DNA of 17,758 bases. Source: an uncultured Clostridia bacterium (lineage in GTDB: Bacteria; Bacillota; Clostridia; Oscillospirales; Acutalibacteraceae). The notes under the pieces are model-generated. The model saw nothing but the letters and a program-made list of their open reading frames with translations. It ran no database searches and was not told the origin of the DNA. The stretch is from contig CALEJD010000088.1 in the NCBI GenBank assembly GCA_937898195.1, forward strand, positions 1-17,758, written 5' to 3'. Shown here piece after piece: positions 6,528 to 14,287 of this stretch; position 1 is the stretch's first letter, and each line of letters opens with the position of its first letter. The position numbers were made by a program, and so were the translations under genes.

Positions 6528-7697
6528 ATGGCATATAATATTATTGACTATGCACTTTTAAACGCCCACAAGGGTTTTGATACACTCCCTTTTTCTAAAA
6601 TTGACGGCTTAATCTTTGCTCAACTGGCATATATAAGTTATGATAATCTTGTTCCTGATACCAGCAGCAGAAACAAAGGTTTGTATCTTTCAGAAATTGC
6701 TGAATGTGATGATTACGAAGCTCTCTTTCCACTTGAAAGAACAGAAGAGAGAAATAAAAAGCTTCTCAATGCTGTTGCTTACAGCAAAAGATATGGTAAA
6801 GTTCGTGTAAACTATTATCAGGATGTTCTCGACTATGAGCAAGACACTCAATTCTGTGCAATCACTTTTATTTTACCTAACGGTGACGGATGTATTGCAT
6901 TCAGGGGCACAGATTCAACCATTACAGGTTGGAAAGAGAATTTTAATATGCTCTATATGTCCCCTGTTGCTGCACAGAAATTATCTGTACCCTATGTTGA
7001 GCAAGTGTCAAAGAAGATTACGGGTAATATTACACTTGTCGGTCATTCAAAAGGTGGCAATTTAGCTATTTATTCGGGCACAATGTGTTCCCCAAAAACA
7101 AAGAAAAAGATTGTTGAGATTCAGAGTTTCGATAGCCCTGGTTTTAGTGAAGAATTTATTAATTCTGATGACTATATTCAAACTGAACAGAAAATAACAA
7201 AGCTTATTCCAGAAGAATCAATATTCGGTTTGCTTCTTAATAATCGAGACACATATCGTATTATCAAGAGTGACGGCTCGGGCGTTTTGCAACACGACCC
7301 ATTCTTATGGCAAATCGAAAATGACGATTTCATAAGCGGTGAAAAGGTTTATAAGCGCTCACAATTCATTGATAACACCTTCAATGATTGGGTATATAAC
7401 TCTGACCCAAATCAGAGAAAAATGTTTGTTGAAGCTATGTTCGATATAATCGAATCAACAAATGCAGAAAATGCAGTGAGTTTTGTTGATTGGAGTGAAT
7501 ATATTAAAAACAACACTTCATTAATATTTGATGCTCTCAAAGAGCTTGACCCTGAAACTAGAAGTCTTGTGTTAAGTGGTGTTGGTTCAATTTTCTCAAC
7601 TCTCAACAAAAATGTAAAATCTACCCCGAAAAAGCTCTGGGCGGATACGGTTAAAAAATTTAAAGATATGACAAATAACGAAAGCGAAGAACAATAA
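6528..7697 (+). CDS. DUF2974/Mbeg1-like alpha/beta hydrolase (putative lipase)
   Basis: A 389-residue protein of the DUF2974 (Mbeg1-like) family of lipase-fold proteins, whose substrates are generally unknown. The N-terminal part (AYNIIDYALLNAHKGFDTLPFSKIDGLIFAQLAYI) is typical. A core FRGTDSTITGWKENF segment precedes the nucleophile elbow GHSKGG, with the serine at 174. D202 (QSFDSPGF) and H256 (QHDPF) are candidate triad partners. No signal peptide or membrane helix is apparent, so it is probably cytosolic. The frame is open from 6477, but the ATG at 6528 has GGAG nine bases upstream and the earlier ATG lies inside a hairpin, so 6528 is preferred. It follows carB on the same strand. A functional link to CarAB is not evident. 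Confidence 0.8.
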   Translation: MAYNIIDYALLNAHKGFDTLPFSKIDGLIFAQLAYISYDNLVPDTSSRNKGLYLSEIAECDDYEALFPLERTEERNKKLLNAVAYSKRYGKVRVNYYQDVLDYEQDTQFCAITFILPNGDGCIAFRGTDSTITGWKENFNMLYMSPVAAQKLSVPYVEQVSKKITGNITLVGHSKGGNLAIYSGTMCSPKTKKKIVEIQSFDSPGFSEEFINSDDYIQTEQKITKLIPEESIFGLLLNNRDTYRIIKSDGSGVLQHDPFLWQIENDDFISGEKVYKRSQFIDNTFNDWVYNSDPNQRKMFVEAMFDIIESTNAENAVSFVDWSEYIKNNTSLIFDALKELDPETRSLVLSGVGSIFSTLNKNVKSTPKKLWADTVKKFKDMTNNESEEQ

Positions 7698-7707
7698 ATG
7701 TCATAAA

Positions 7708-7766
7708 TGTCAGTTCGAAACCATCCTGACGTGAGCATTATGCTCAAGAATAAAACTATGGAGTGA
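7708..7766 (+). promoter_or_regulatory. Structured queT leader, candidate preQ1-type riboswitch
   Basis: The leader folds into a stem GTCAG / CTGAC (7709-7713 / 7726-7730) with a 12-base loop and a second hairpin TGAGCAT-T-ATGCTCA (7732-7746). An A-rich stretch AAGAATAAAAC follows, running into the Shine-Dalgarno. The loop bases CCAT (7721-7724) can pair with ATGG (7758-7761), which covers the first Gs of GGAG, making an H-type pseudoknot over the ribosome site. QueT genes are often controlled by preQ1 riboswitches with this kind of layout. The exact class consensus is not matched by eye, and the pseudoknot is only 4 bp. Confidence 0.45.
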
Positions 7767-7772
7767 TAAAAA

Positions 7773-8282
7773 ATGAATAAGAAAAAAACGGTATTTATTG
7801 CACAGTCTGCTATAATTGCAGCATTTTATGCGGGGCTCACCTATCTAGCGGGATTATTCGGTGTAGCTTACGCCGGAATTCAATTCAGATTTTCTGAAGC
7901 CTTGACTATTCTTGGCGCATTAACCCCTGCGGCTATCCCCGGACTTACAATCGGCTGCTTTTTAGGTAATATTTCAAGTCCTTATGGGATTGTTGATGTT
8001 ATATGTGGCACTTTGGCAACACTTATTGCGGCGATTTTATCTTATAAGACCCGTAATATTAAGTTTAAGGATTTGCCATTACTTTCAGCGTTGTTCCCTG
8101 TAATTTCAAATGCAATTATTGTAGGGCTTGAAATCACATTGTTTATGCCAGAAGGGTTTGCATTCAAGGCATTTTTGATTTCAGCTTTTCAAGTTGGATT
8201 TGGTGAACTTGTAATGTGCTATGGACTTGGAATACCGTTATATAAAGTTATCAAAAAGACAAAATTAGATAAAAGATTATAA
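7773..8282 (+). CDS. queT: QueT-type queuosine precursor ECF transporter S component
   Basis: An integral membrane protein of the QueT family, the substrate-binding (S) component of an energy-coupling-factor transporter thought to import a queuosine precursor such as preQ1 or queuine. The 169-residue protein shows the family signature AGIQFRFSEALTILGALTPAAIPGLTIGCFLGN at about 35-67 and five to six hydrophobic segments. It ends in a basic cytosolic tail (VIKKTKLDKRL). The ATG follows GGAG at nine bases. A structured leader precedes it. The ECF energising subunits are not in this window, as is usual for group II ECF systems. The gene ends at a strong bidirectional terminator. Confidence 0.85.
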   Translation: MNKKKTVFIAQSAIIAAFYAGLTYLAGLFGVAYAGIQFRFSEALTILGALTPAAIPGLTIGCFLGNISSPYGIVDVICGTLATLIAAILSYKTRNIKFKDLPLLSALFPVISNAIIVGLEITLFMPEGFAFKAFLISAFQVGFGELVMCYGLGIPLYKVIKKTKLDKRL

Positions 8283-8286
8283 AAAT

Positions 8287-8325
8287 AGCGTGATAGCCAG
8301 ATTGGTTATCACGCTTTTATTTTGT
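8287..8325. terminator. Bidirectional terminator between queT and the small membrane protein gene
   Basis: A 12-bp stem (AGCGTGATAGCC / GGTTATCACGCT, 8287-8298 / 8304-8315, one G-T) with a 5-base loop. TTTTATTTTG follows on the plus strand and ATTTTTATAA on the minus strand. It serves the convergent genes on both sides. Confidence 0.9.
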
Positions 8326-8546
8326 TATTCGCTTTTTTCACTTTTATTTGCGTTCTTTTTTTCTTCTAACAGTTCTTGAATGGAATCGAGTTTTTTGATA
8401 ACAATTGTAGAAACAGTTATAACAACAGCAGTTAAGCCTGCTACCATGCAGAATATTAATGTCGTAGTTTCAAATTCTGACAACGGAAATTGCAGAAAAA
8501 CCCAGCCCACAAACACGAAAATTATTATTAATCCTATTGCTATCAT
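8325..8546 (-). CDS. Small two-helix membrane protein, function unknown
   Basis: A 73-residue protein with two hydrophobic segments (about residues 2-20 and 30-50) joined by an acidic hairpin (PLSEFETTT) and a charged C-terminal tail (KKLDSIQELLEEKKNANKSEKSE) that could form a short coiled coil. No family is recognised. The ATG at 8546 is preferred over an upstream GTG at 8552: GGGAG lies seven bases before the ATG but only one base from the GTG. It has its own promoter and shares a bidirectional terminator with queT. Confidence 0.65.
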   Translation of the reverse strand: MIAIGLIIIFVFVGWVFLQFPLSEFETTTLIFCMVAGLTAVVITVSTIVIKKLDSIQELLEEKKNANKSEKSE

Positions 8547-8564
8547 ATACACACTCCCTTTATT

Positions 8565-8607
8565 TACATTGTAATTTCAATGTATCACAGCATCTGTATT
8601 TTGTCAA
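8565..8607 (-). promoter_or_regulatory. Promoter with overlapping inverted repeat
   Basis: -35 TTGACA (8607-8602), 17-base spacer, -10 TACATT (8584-8579) with an extended TG on the minus strand. A perfect inverted repeat TACATTG-N6-CAATGTA (8565-8584) covers the -10 and start site and could be an operator. Confidence 0.65.
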
Positions 8608-8616
8608 TAGGTATTC

Positions 8617-8639
8617 AAAAAGGGCGATTTAAATCGCCC
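8617..8639 (-). terminator. Intrinsic terminator of the hemolysin III-like gene
   Basis: Palindrome GGGCGATTTAAATCGCCC (8622-8639), giving a 7-bp stem and 4-base loop, followed on the minus strand by TTTTT. Confidence 0.85.
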
Positions 8640-8642
8640 AAC

Positions 8643-9311
8643 TTATATAAACACATATAAATATAATCCAAGAAAATGAAGAAATGCACCGAGAATTATA
8701 AAGATATGGAATACGGCGTGGATATATCTTTTCTTTCTGCCGATTCCATAAAGAATTGCGCCTATTGTATAGGCAATTCCACCTGTCACCATTAAAAAGA
8801 TTGCATCCTTGCTGAAATGTTTCCACAAGACAAATACGGTCATAAAAGATGACCAGCCGATTACCATATACAAAACCATTTGGATAACTTTTGTTTTATT
8901 AAATAGAATAAATGTTATTACCACGGCAGTTATTGCGGCAACCCAACAGGCAATAAGCAATGTCCAACCCATAATGGGATTTAAAGGCGCTACTGCAAGC
9001 ACCATATAAGGTGTGATTGTACCCACAATCATAAAGTTAATCATTGCGTGGTCAACTACACGCATAACTTTTTTGGCTTTGTTAGGACGCAACCCGTGAT
9101 AAACTGATGAGCAGACAAACACAGAAAGCATTGTAATGCCATAAATAAGGCTTAAAACCACATAATCAACCCTGTTTAGTGTTATTCCCCTTGCGACACA
9201 TAAAACAGTTACAACAAGGGCAAAAACAGCGCCGATTATATGTGTTATTGAGTTGACCCAATCTTCTTTTCTTGAATAATCCACTAATTTTATTGAATCT
9301 AATCTGCTCAT
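8643..9311 (-). CDS. Hemolysin III / PAQR-family membrane protein (YqfA/TrhA-like)
   Basis: A 222-residue polytopic membrane protein of the hemolysin III family, related to eukaryotic PAQR receptors. It has about seven transmembrane helices. Conserved polar residues sit where the family has its metal site: SSVYHGL (about 68-74), DHAMINFMIVGTITPY (87-102) and a C-terminal YIHAVFHIFIILGAFLHFLG. Despite the name, members such as E. coli TrhA (YqfA) are linked to membrane energetics and lipid homeostasis rather than proven haemolysis. The start ATG (9311) follows AGGTGAT. It has its own promoter, so it is probably independent of dnaJ upstream. Confidence 0.88.
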   Translation of the reverse strand: MSRLDSIKLVDYSRKEDWVNSITHIIGAVFALVVTVLCVARGITLNRVDYVVLSLIYGITMLSVFVCSSVYHGLRPNKAKKVMRVVDHAMINFMIVGTITPYMVLAVAPLNPIMGWTLLIACWVAAITAVVITFILFNKTKVIQMVLYMVIGWSSFMTVFVLWKHFSKDAIFLMVTGGIAYTIGAILYGIGRKKRYIHAVFHIFIILGAFLHFLGLYLYVFI

Positions 9312-9331
9312 AATATCACCTGCTTTTTTAC

Positions 9332-9360
9332 ATAATACTATTGTTTCTAAAAAAATTCAA
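9332..9360 (-). promoter_or_regulatory. Promoter of the hemolysin III-like gene
   Basis: -35 TTGAAT (9360-9355), 17-base spacer, -10 TATTAT (9337-9332) on the minus strand. The start site is near 9325, giving a very short leader. Confidence 0.6.
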
Positions 9361-9374
9361 GATATTAAAAATTA

Positions 9375-9423
9375 ACCCCTCAGTCTTTTTATAAAAAAGA
9401 CAGCTCCCCTTTAAGGGGAGCCA
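9375..9423. repeat. REP-like double hairpin, doubling as dnaJ terminator
   Basis: Two adjacent inverted repeats: GTCTTTTT-ATA-AAAAAGAC (9383-9401) and GCTCCCC-N5-GGGGAGC (9403-9421), flanked by CCCCTCA and CAAG. This resembles the dispersed CCCCTCAGTC...GACAGCTCCCC element I associate with gut Clostridia, though this is by memory of its form. On the minus strand the GC stem followed by TGTCTTTTTTAT would terminate the heat-shock operon. Confidence 0.6.
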
Positions 9424-9436
9424 AGTATTTTGTTAT

Positions 9437-10585
9437 TTATTTCTTTTTCTTGCCAAAAAATCCTTTTTTGTCGTCGCCCAAATTATCAACATTAAACTCA
9501 ATAGCAAGTTGTTTAATGAGTTCTTCTTGTTTAGTTGTGAGTTTCTTTGGAACATCGACGATAATGCGCACAAGTTGGTCGCCCTTGCCGATACCACTTC
9601 GACTCTGTATGCCACGACCACGAAGCTTGAACACGTCACCCGGTTGTGAGCCTGCTGGAATTGTATATTCTACTGTTCCGTCAAGGGTTGGCACTTTAAT
9701 TTTACAACCCAATGCTACTTGCATAAATGACACGTGTGCGTCATACCAAACATTGTATCCGTCACGCTCAAAGAATGGATGTGGACGAACATTAACAACG
9801 ATATTAAGGTCACCGGCTGGTCCACCATTGACACCTTTATTACCCTGACCACGAACTGTCAAAATCTGACGGTCATCAACACCCGCAGGAATATTGATAT
9901 CAATTTTAACGCTCTTTCTGACTCTGCCTGCACCGTTACACTTCTTACAAGGATTTTCAATAATTGTTCCCCTGCCGTTACAACGGGTACAAGGTTTTGC
10001 AGACTGAATAACGCCGAATGGTGTTCTTTGCTGAACTGTCACCTGACCGCGTCCCTGACATTCAGGACAAGTTTTTGGTGAATGTCCGCTTTGACAACCG
10101 TTACCGTGGCACTCGTCACAGGTTTCAATTCTCATTGTATCAATTGAACGAGGACAGCCTTTTGCTGCTTCTTCAAATGAGATTGTAACACTTGCCTGAG
10201 TATCACTACCACGCTGTGGCGCATTAGGATTAGCATGACCACCACCGAAGCCACCACCAAATCCGTTACCGAAGATTGAGCCGAAGATGTCGCCAAGGTC
10301 GAAATCCATTCCACCAAAGCCACCGCCATAGCCACCTTGACCTGCGCCATAATTAGGGTCAACACCTGCGTGGCCGAACTGGTCATATCTTGCTTTTTTC
10401 TCGCTATCAGAAAGAATTTCATAAGCTTCGTTTGCTTCTTTGAATTTCTCTTCTGCCTCTTTATTACCAGGATTTAGGTCGGGGTGATATTTTTTTGCTG
10501 CTTTTCGGTAAGCCTTTTTTATCTCATCATCAGATGCAGATTTATCAACACCGAGCACCTCATAATAGTCTCTTTTTTCTGCCAT
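9437..10585 (-). CDS. dnaJ: Chaperone protein DnaJ
   Basis: DnaJ (Hsp40) delivers unfolded clients to DnaK and stimulates its ATPase. The 382-residue type I protein has the J domain (1-70) with HPD at 34-36 and a Gly/Phe-rich linker (about 75-118). The zinc-finger domain has four CxxCxGxG repeats (C156, C173, C199, C213). The substrate-binding C-terminal domains contain RPHPFFERDG and VPTLDG. The tail is short and basic (GFFGKKKK). The ATG at 10585 follows GGAG. It is last in the hrcA-grpE-dnaK-dnaJ operon, 64 bases after dnaK with a strong hairpin in the gap. Confidence 0.98.
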   Translation of the reverse strand: MAEKRDYYEVLGVDKSASDDEIKKAYRKAAKKYHPDLNPGNKEAEEKFKEANEAYEILSDSEKKARYDQFGHAGVDPNYGAGQGGYGGGFGGMDFDLGDIFGSIFGNGFGGGFGGGHANPNAPQRGSDTQASVTISFEEAAKGCPRSIDTMRIETCDECHGNGCQSGHSPKTCPECQGRGQVTVQQRTPFGVIQSAKPCTRCNGRGTIIENPCKKCNGAGRVRKSVKIDINIPAGVDDRQILTVRGQGNKGVNGGPAGDLNIVVNVRPHPFFERDGYNVWYDAHVSFMQVALGCKIKVPTLDGTVEYTIPAGSQPGDVFKLRGRGIQSRSGIGKGDQLVRIIVDVPKKLTTKQEELIKQLAIEFNVDNLGDDKKGFFGKKKK

Positions 10586-10611
10586 AAGTATTCTCCAAAT
10601 AATAGGGATTC

Positions 10612-10639
10612 ACGGACAGACTCTTTTGAATCTGTCCGT
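10612..10639 (-). promoter_or_regulatory. dnaK-dnaJ intergenic hairpin
   Basis: Perfect 9-bp stem ACGGACAGA / TCTGTCCGT (10612-10620 / 10631-10639). On the minus (transcript) strand it is followed by GAATCCC, not by U, so it is not a terminator for dnaK. A processing or mRNA-stability role is more likely. Confidence 0.55.
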
Positions 10640-10649
10640 TTGTTTTTAA

Positions 10650-12500
10650 TTATTCTACGTCTTTAAAATCTGCGTCGTAGTAGCCGTCACCATTTGGTGC
10701 TGAACCTGCATTAGCATTTGGGTCATAGTTAGCACCTGCGCCTGCATCAGCACCGCCCTGTGCTGCCTGAGCCTGTTTATAGAGTTCTTCTGAAATCTTA
10801 TAGAATGCCTGTGTGAGTTCTTCTTGTTTTGACTTGATTGCTTCAAGGTCTTCGCCTTTAAGTGCTTCTTTAAGAGCATCAAGCTTTGTCTGGATATCTG
10901 CTTTGTCGCTTTCAGGAAGTTTGTCACCTTCGTCAGCGAGAATCTTTTCAACCTGATATACCATTTGGTCAGCAGCATTTCTTGTGTCAACTGCTTCTTT
11001 GCGTTTCTTATCTTCTTCTGCGAATTTTTCTGCATCCTGAACTGCTTTTTCAATATCTTCTTTTGACATATTTGTTGAAGATGTGATTGAAATTGACTGT
11101 TCTTTATTTGTGCCAAGGTCTTTAGCTGAAACATTTACGATACCGTTAGCGTCGATGTCGAATGTTACTTCAATCTGTGGCACACCGCGACGTGCCGGAA
11201 GAATTCCATCAAGATGGAAAATACCGAGAGTTTTGTTATCTCTTGCGAATTCTCTTTCACCCTGAAGAACGTGAACTTCAACTGATGTCTGGTTGTCAGC
11301 TGCAGTTGAGAAAATCTGGCTCTTCTTTGTTGGAATTGTTGTATTTCTTTCGATAATCTTTGTGCTTACGCCACCCATTGTTTCGATACCAAGTGAAAGT
11401 GGAGTAACGTCGAGAAGAAGAAGTCCTTCAACTTCACCACCAAGAACACCGCCTTGAATTGCAGCACCAACTGCTACACATTCGTCAGGGTTAATGCCCT
11501 TGAATGGCTCTTTGCCTGTATATTTCTTAACTGCTTCCTGAACTGCAGGAATTCTTGATGAACCACCAACCATAAGGATTTTGTTAAGCTGTGATGGCTG
11601 AAGTCCTGAGTCAGCAAGTGCCTGACGAACAGGTCCCATTGTTGCTTCAACAAGGTCTGCTGTCATTTCGTTAAACTTTGCTCTTGTGAGAGTTGTTTCA
11701 AGGTGTTTAGGTCCTGTTGCATCTGCTGTGATGAATGGAAGACTGATTTGTGATGTTGTTACACCTGAAAGTTCAATCTTTGCTTTTTCTGCTGCTTCTT
11801 TAAGACGCTGCATAGCCATTTTATCGTTACGAAGGTCTACACCCTGTTCTTTCTTGAACTCGTCTGCAAGCCAGTCGATAATCTTCTGGTCGAAGTCGTC
11901 ACCGCCAAGACGGTTGTTACCTGCTGTTGCAAGAACTTCCTGAACACCATCGCCCATTTCAATAATTGAAACGTCGAATGTACCACCACCAAGGTCGTAA
12001 ACCATAACTTTCTGGTCTTCTTCCTTGTCGATACCGTAAGCAAGTGCTGCTGCAGTTGGCTCATTGATAATTCTCTTAACGTCAAGACCTGCAATTTTAC
12101 CTGCGTCTTTTGTTGCCTGACGCTGTGAGTCTGTGAAATATGCAGGAACCGTGATAACTGCTTCTGTTACAGGAGCTCCAAGATAAGCTTCAGCATCAGC
12201 CTTAAGCTTTTGAAGTGTCATTGCTGAAATTTCTTGTGGAGTGTAGTCCTTGCCGTCAATGTTTACTTTATAGTCAGTACCCATATGTCTTTTGATTGAT
12301 GCGATTGTTCTGTCAGGGTTTGTGATAGCTTGACGCTTTGCAACCTGACCAACCATTCTTTCACCTGTTTTTGAGAATGCTACAACTGATGGAGTTGTTC
12401 TAGCACCTTCTGCGTTAGCAATAACAACAGGTTCGCCACCTTCGATTACTGCTACACATGAGTTTGTTGTACCTAAGTCGATACCAATTACTTTTGCCAT
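10650..12500 (-). CDS. dnaK: Chaperone protein DnaK (Hsp70)
   Basis: Hsp70 chaperone that folds and protects proteins through ATP cycling with DnaJ and GrpE. The 616-residue length is normal for Firmicutes. The nucleotide-binding domain starts GIDLGTTNSCVAV (residues 5-17) and includes VPAYFTDSQRQATKDAG, IINEPTAAALAYG and DLGGGTFDVSI. GGSSRIPAVQ precedes the linker (LLLLDVTPLSLGIETMGG). The substrate-binding domain and helical lid follow, then a Gly/Ala/Asn-rich tail ending DADFKDVE. The ATG at 12500 has TAGGAGGAA upstream. It sits between grpE (51-base gap) and dnaJ in the CIRCE-controlled operon. Confidence 0.99.
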   Translation of the reverse strand: MAKVIGIDLGTTNSCVAVIEGGEPVVIANAEGARTTPSVVAFSKTGERMVGQVAKRQAITNPDRTIASIKRHMGTDYKVNIDGKDYTPQEISAMTLQKLKADAEAYLGAPVTEAVITVPAYFTDSQRQATKDAGKIAGLDVKRIINEPTAAALAYGIDKEEDQKVMVYDLGGGTFDVSIIEMGDGVQEVLATAGNNRLGGDDFDQKIIDWLADEFKKEQGVDLRNDKMAMQRLKEAAEKAKIELSGVTTSQISLPFITADATGPKHLETTLTRAKFNEMTADLVEATMGPVRQALADSGLQPSQLNKILMVGGSSRIPAVQEAVKKYTGKEPFKGINPDECVAVGAAIQGGVLGGEVEGLLLLDVTPLSLGIETMGGVSTKIIERNTTIPTKKSQIFSTAADNQTSVEVHVLQGEREFARDNKTLGIFHLDGILPARRGVPQIEVTFDIDANGIVNVSAKDLGTNKEQSISITSSTNMSKEDIEKAVQDAEKFAEEDKKRKEAVDTRNAADQMVYQVEKILADEGDKLPESDKADIQTKLDALKEALKGEDLEAIKSKQEELTQAFYKISEELYKQAQAAQGGADAGAGANYDPNANAGSAPNGDGYYDADFKDVE

Positions 12501-12551
12501 AAATTTATTCCTCCTAATAGGTTCTTTATATATTTATTATTGACTGATTTC

Positions 12552-13058
12552 TCAGTTTACTACCTTAACTATTGCTGGGCGGATTACTCTGTCACCCATT
12601 TTGTATCCTGTTGAGAATACGTCTGAAATACTGTTTTCAGGTAAGTTTTCATCTTCGCCATGCATTACTGCATTGTGAATATTAGGGTCAAATTCATCAC
12701 CCTTTTCACCAAATGATTCAACGCCCAACTTTTTGAATGTTTCACCATACTGATTAAAAATCATTTCAATACCTTTTTTGAATGAGTCAATGTCAGTTGC
12801 ATCTGCACTCATTGCTCTTTCGAAGTTATCATATACAGGTAAAAACTCTGCGATTGTTGACGCCTTTGTATCTCCATATGCCATCTCTTTTTCTTTTTGT
12901 GAACGCTTACGGAAATTATCATATTCTGCCATAACTCTCAAAAGCTTATCTTTTGTCTCGTTAAGCTCTGCTGTAAGCTTTTCTTCTGCAGTTGGCTCTG
13001 TATTTTCTACTGTTTCTTCAACTGTTTCTTCTTGAAGATTTTCTTTGTTCTCTGCCAT
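12552..13058 (-). CDS. grpE: Nucleotide exchange factor GrpE
   Basis: GrpE releases ADP from DnaK. The 168-residue protein has a very acidic N-terminus (about 1-30, rich in EETVEE) and a long coiled-coil dimer helix with LLRVMAEYDNFRKRSQKE at about 38-56. The C-terminal beta-domain ends FSTGYKMGDRVIRPAIVKVVN. The length is at the short end for the family. The ATG at 13058 is two bases from the hrcA stop codon, and its GGAGG lies inside the end of hrcA, so translation is coupled to hrcA. Confidence 0.97.
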   Translation of the reverse strand: MAENKENLQEETVEETVENTEPTAEEKLTAELNETKDKLLRVMAEYDNFRKRSQKEKEMAYGDTKASTIAEFLPVYDNFERAMSADATDIDSFKKGIEMIFNQYGETFKKLGVESFGEKGDEFDPNIHNAVMHGEDENLPENSISDVFSTGYKMGDRVIRPAIVKVVN

Positions 13059-13059
13059 T

Positions 13060-14088
13060 TTAATCCTCCAAAGTGTCCGACATAATATTGCCGACGATTT
13101 CTGTTAAATATTTAAGACTTGGAATAAGTCTTGCATAATCTATTCTTGTAGGACCGATAAGTCCCAATGTGCCACTATCTTTGCCACTGACTGAATAGTG
13201 AGAGAAAATTACGCTTGAATCCTGAAGCTCGCGATAAAGGTTTTCTTTGCCGATAAGCACATTTGCGTCCCCTTGTGACTTATGATTTGAGAAAAGATTT
13301 GTGAGTGGCTCACCACATCTTAAAAATTCCATCAACTCATAAGCATTAGGATAATCTGCATAGTTTAATAGGTTTGACTGACCTTCTAATAAAAGCTGTG
13401 TTTGTTCGGTCATCTGTGCCAAATCTGAAAGAGTTACCAAAAGTGGTGAAATCGCAAGAGATTTGCTACCAAGCGACAACGCCAACGTTTGAATGAGCGC
13501 TATGCTCACTTCACTTGCAGATTTACCTATAAAATGTTTTGAAACTATATTATAGAATGTTTCGATAAGTTCGAGATTTAACTCGCTATCAGTTCTGCAC
13601 ACTCGGCTTTTGAGAATACCTGATGATGAGAGCATAACCATCATAGCAGTATGAGTGCCAAGTGGAACAAGTTCAACTCGGCGGATTACTGCGTTTGTAT
13701 CACTAGGAGTAGTGGATACAACTGCACAGTTTGTTAGTTCCGCAAGCACCTGACCTGCTTGTTCAAGTATTTGTTGTGGCTCGCCACCTGCATCAGAGAG
13801 TCTTGCTTCAATGAGTCTTTTCTCGTTAAGTGGCAATTCATATCTGTTCATCAGCTTATCAACATAATAACGATAGCCTAACTGTGACGGCACACGCCCT
13901 GCTGATGTGTGGGGTTGGTCGAGAAAACCAAGACGAGAAAGCTCTGCCATTTCATTTCGGATTGTTGCTGAAGAAACAGGCATTGAAGAGAATTCGAGCA
14001 AAGTTTTTGAACCCACAGGCTCGCCCGTTGCAATATAGCGTTCAACTATTGCTGCAAGGATTCGTTCTTTTCTCTCGCTGAGTTGCAT
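13060..14088 (-). CDS. hrcA: Heat-inducible transcription repressor HrcA
   Basis: HrcA represses class I heat-shock operons by binding CIRCE, and its activity depends on GroEL. The 342-residue protein has the normal family length. The N-terminal winged helix begins MQLSERKERILAAIVERYIATGEPVGSKTL and includes SSATIRNEMAELSRLGFLDQPHTSAGRVPS. The C-terminal segment LGLIGPTRIDYARLIPSLKYLTEIV is diagnostic. The frame extends back to a TTG at 14178, but that codon lies within the -35 box. The ATG at 14088 is downstream of promoter and CIRCE and has GGGGTGA before it, so it is the start. It is the first gene of the heat-shock operon and is autoregulated. Confidence 0.97.
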   Translation of the reverse strand: MQLSERKERILAAIVERYIATGEPVGSKTLLEFSSMPVSSATIRNEMAELSRLGFLDQPHTSAGRVPSQLGYRYYVDKLMNRYELPLNEKRLIEARLSDAGGEPQQILEQAGQVLAELTNCAVVSTTPSDTNAVIRRVELVPLGTHTAMMVMLSSSGILKSRVCRTDSELNLELIETFYNIVSKHFIGKSASEVSIALIQTLALSLGSKSLAISPLLVTLSDLAQMTEQTQLLLEGQSNLLNYADYPNAYELMEFLRCGEPLTNLFSNHKSQGDANVLIGKENLYRELQDSSVIFSHYSVSGKDSGTLGLIGPTRIDYARLIPSLKYLTEIVGNIMSDTLED

Positions 14089-14111
14089 CTCGTCACCCCT
14101 TTTTGTGGCGT

Positions 14112-14138
14112 TTAGCACTCTCGTTGTTAGAGTGCTAA
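14112..14138. promoter_or_regulatory. CIRCE operator
   Basis: Perfect CIRCE: TTAGCACTC (14112-14120), 9-base spacer, GAGTGCTAA (14130-14138). It lies just downstream of the hrcA -10 box, the usual place for HrcA repression. Confidence 0.98.
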
Positions 14139-14149
14139 CTCTATTAAAT

Positions 14150-14178
14150 AATATACATTCTTTTCTAAAAAATGTCAA
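14150..14178 (-). promoter_or_regulatory. Heat-shock operon sigma-A promoter
   Basis: On the minus strand -35 TTGACA (14178-14173), 17-base spacer, -10 TATATT (14155-14150), followed directly by CIRCE. Confidence 0.9.
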
Positions 14179-14214
14179 GGAAATATTTGTAAATAATTTG
14201 TTAAGATGAAAAAT

Positions 14215-14263
14215 TTGACAAAATCACTATACTATGGTAATATATGCATAGGTAACATAGGTA
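14215..14263 (+). promoter_or_regulatory. padR promoter with direct-repeat putative operator
   Basis: -35 TTGACA (14215-14220), 17-base spacer, -10 TAATAT (14238-14243) with an extended TG. Two copies of CATAGGTA (14247-14254 and 14256-14263) follow at a 9-base period, and CTATG (14232-14236) forms an inverted match to CATAG (14247-14251). The placement around the start site suits autorepression by PadR. This is inference. Confidence 0.6.
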
Positions 14264-14287
14264 TTTAAATTTTAGGAGGATATTATT

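Noticed and set aside
7732..7746. TGAGCAT/ATGCTCA hairpin as a terminator after the hydrolase gene
   Set aside because: It is followed by AGAATAAAA, not by T residues, and fits better as part of the queT leader fold.
14089..14178. Longer hrcA starting with TTG at 14178
   Set aside because: That codon is inside the -35 box and the frame crosses the promoter and CIRCE. The ATG at 14088 gives the normal HrcA N-terminus.
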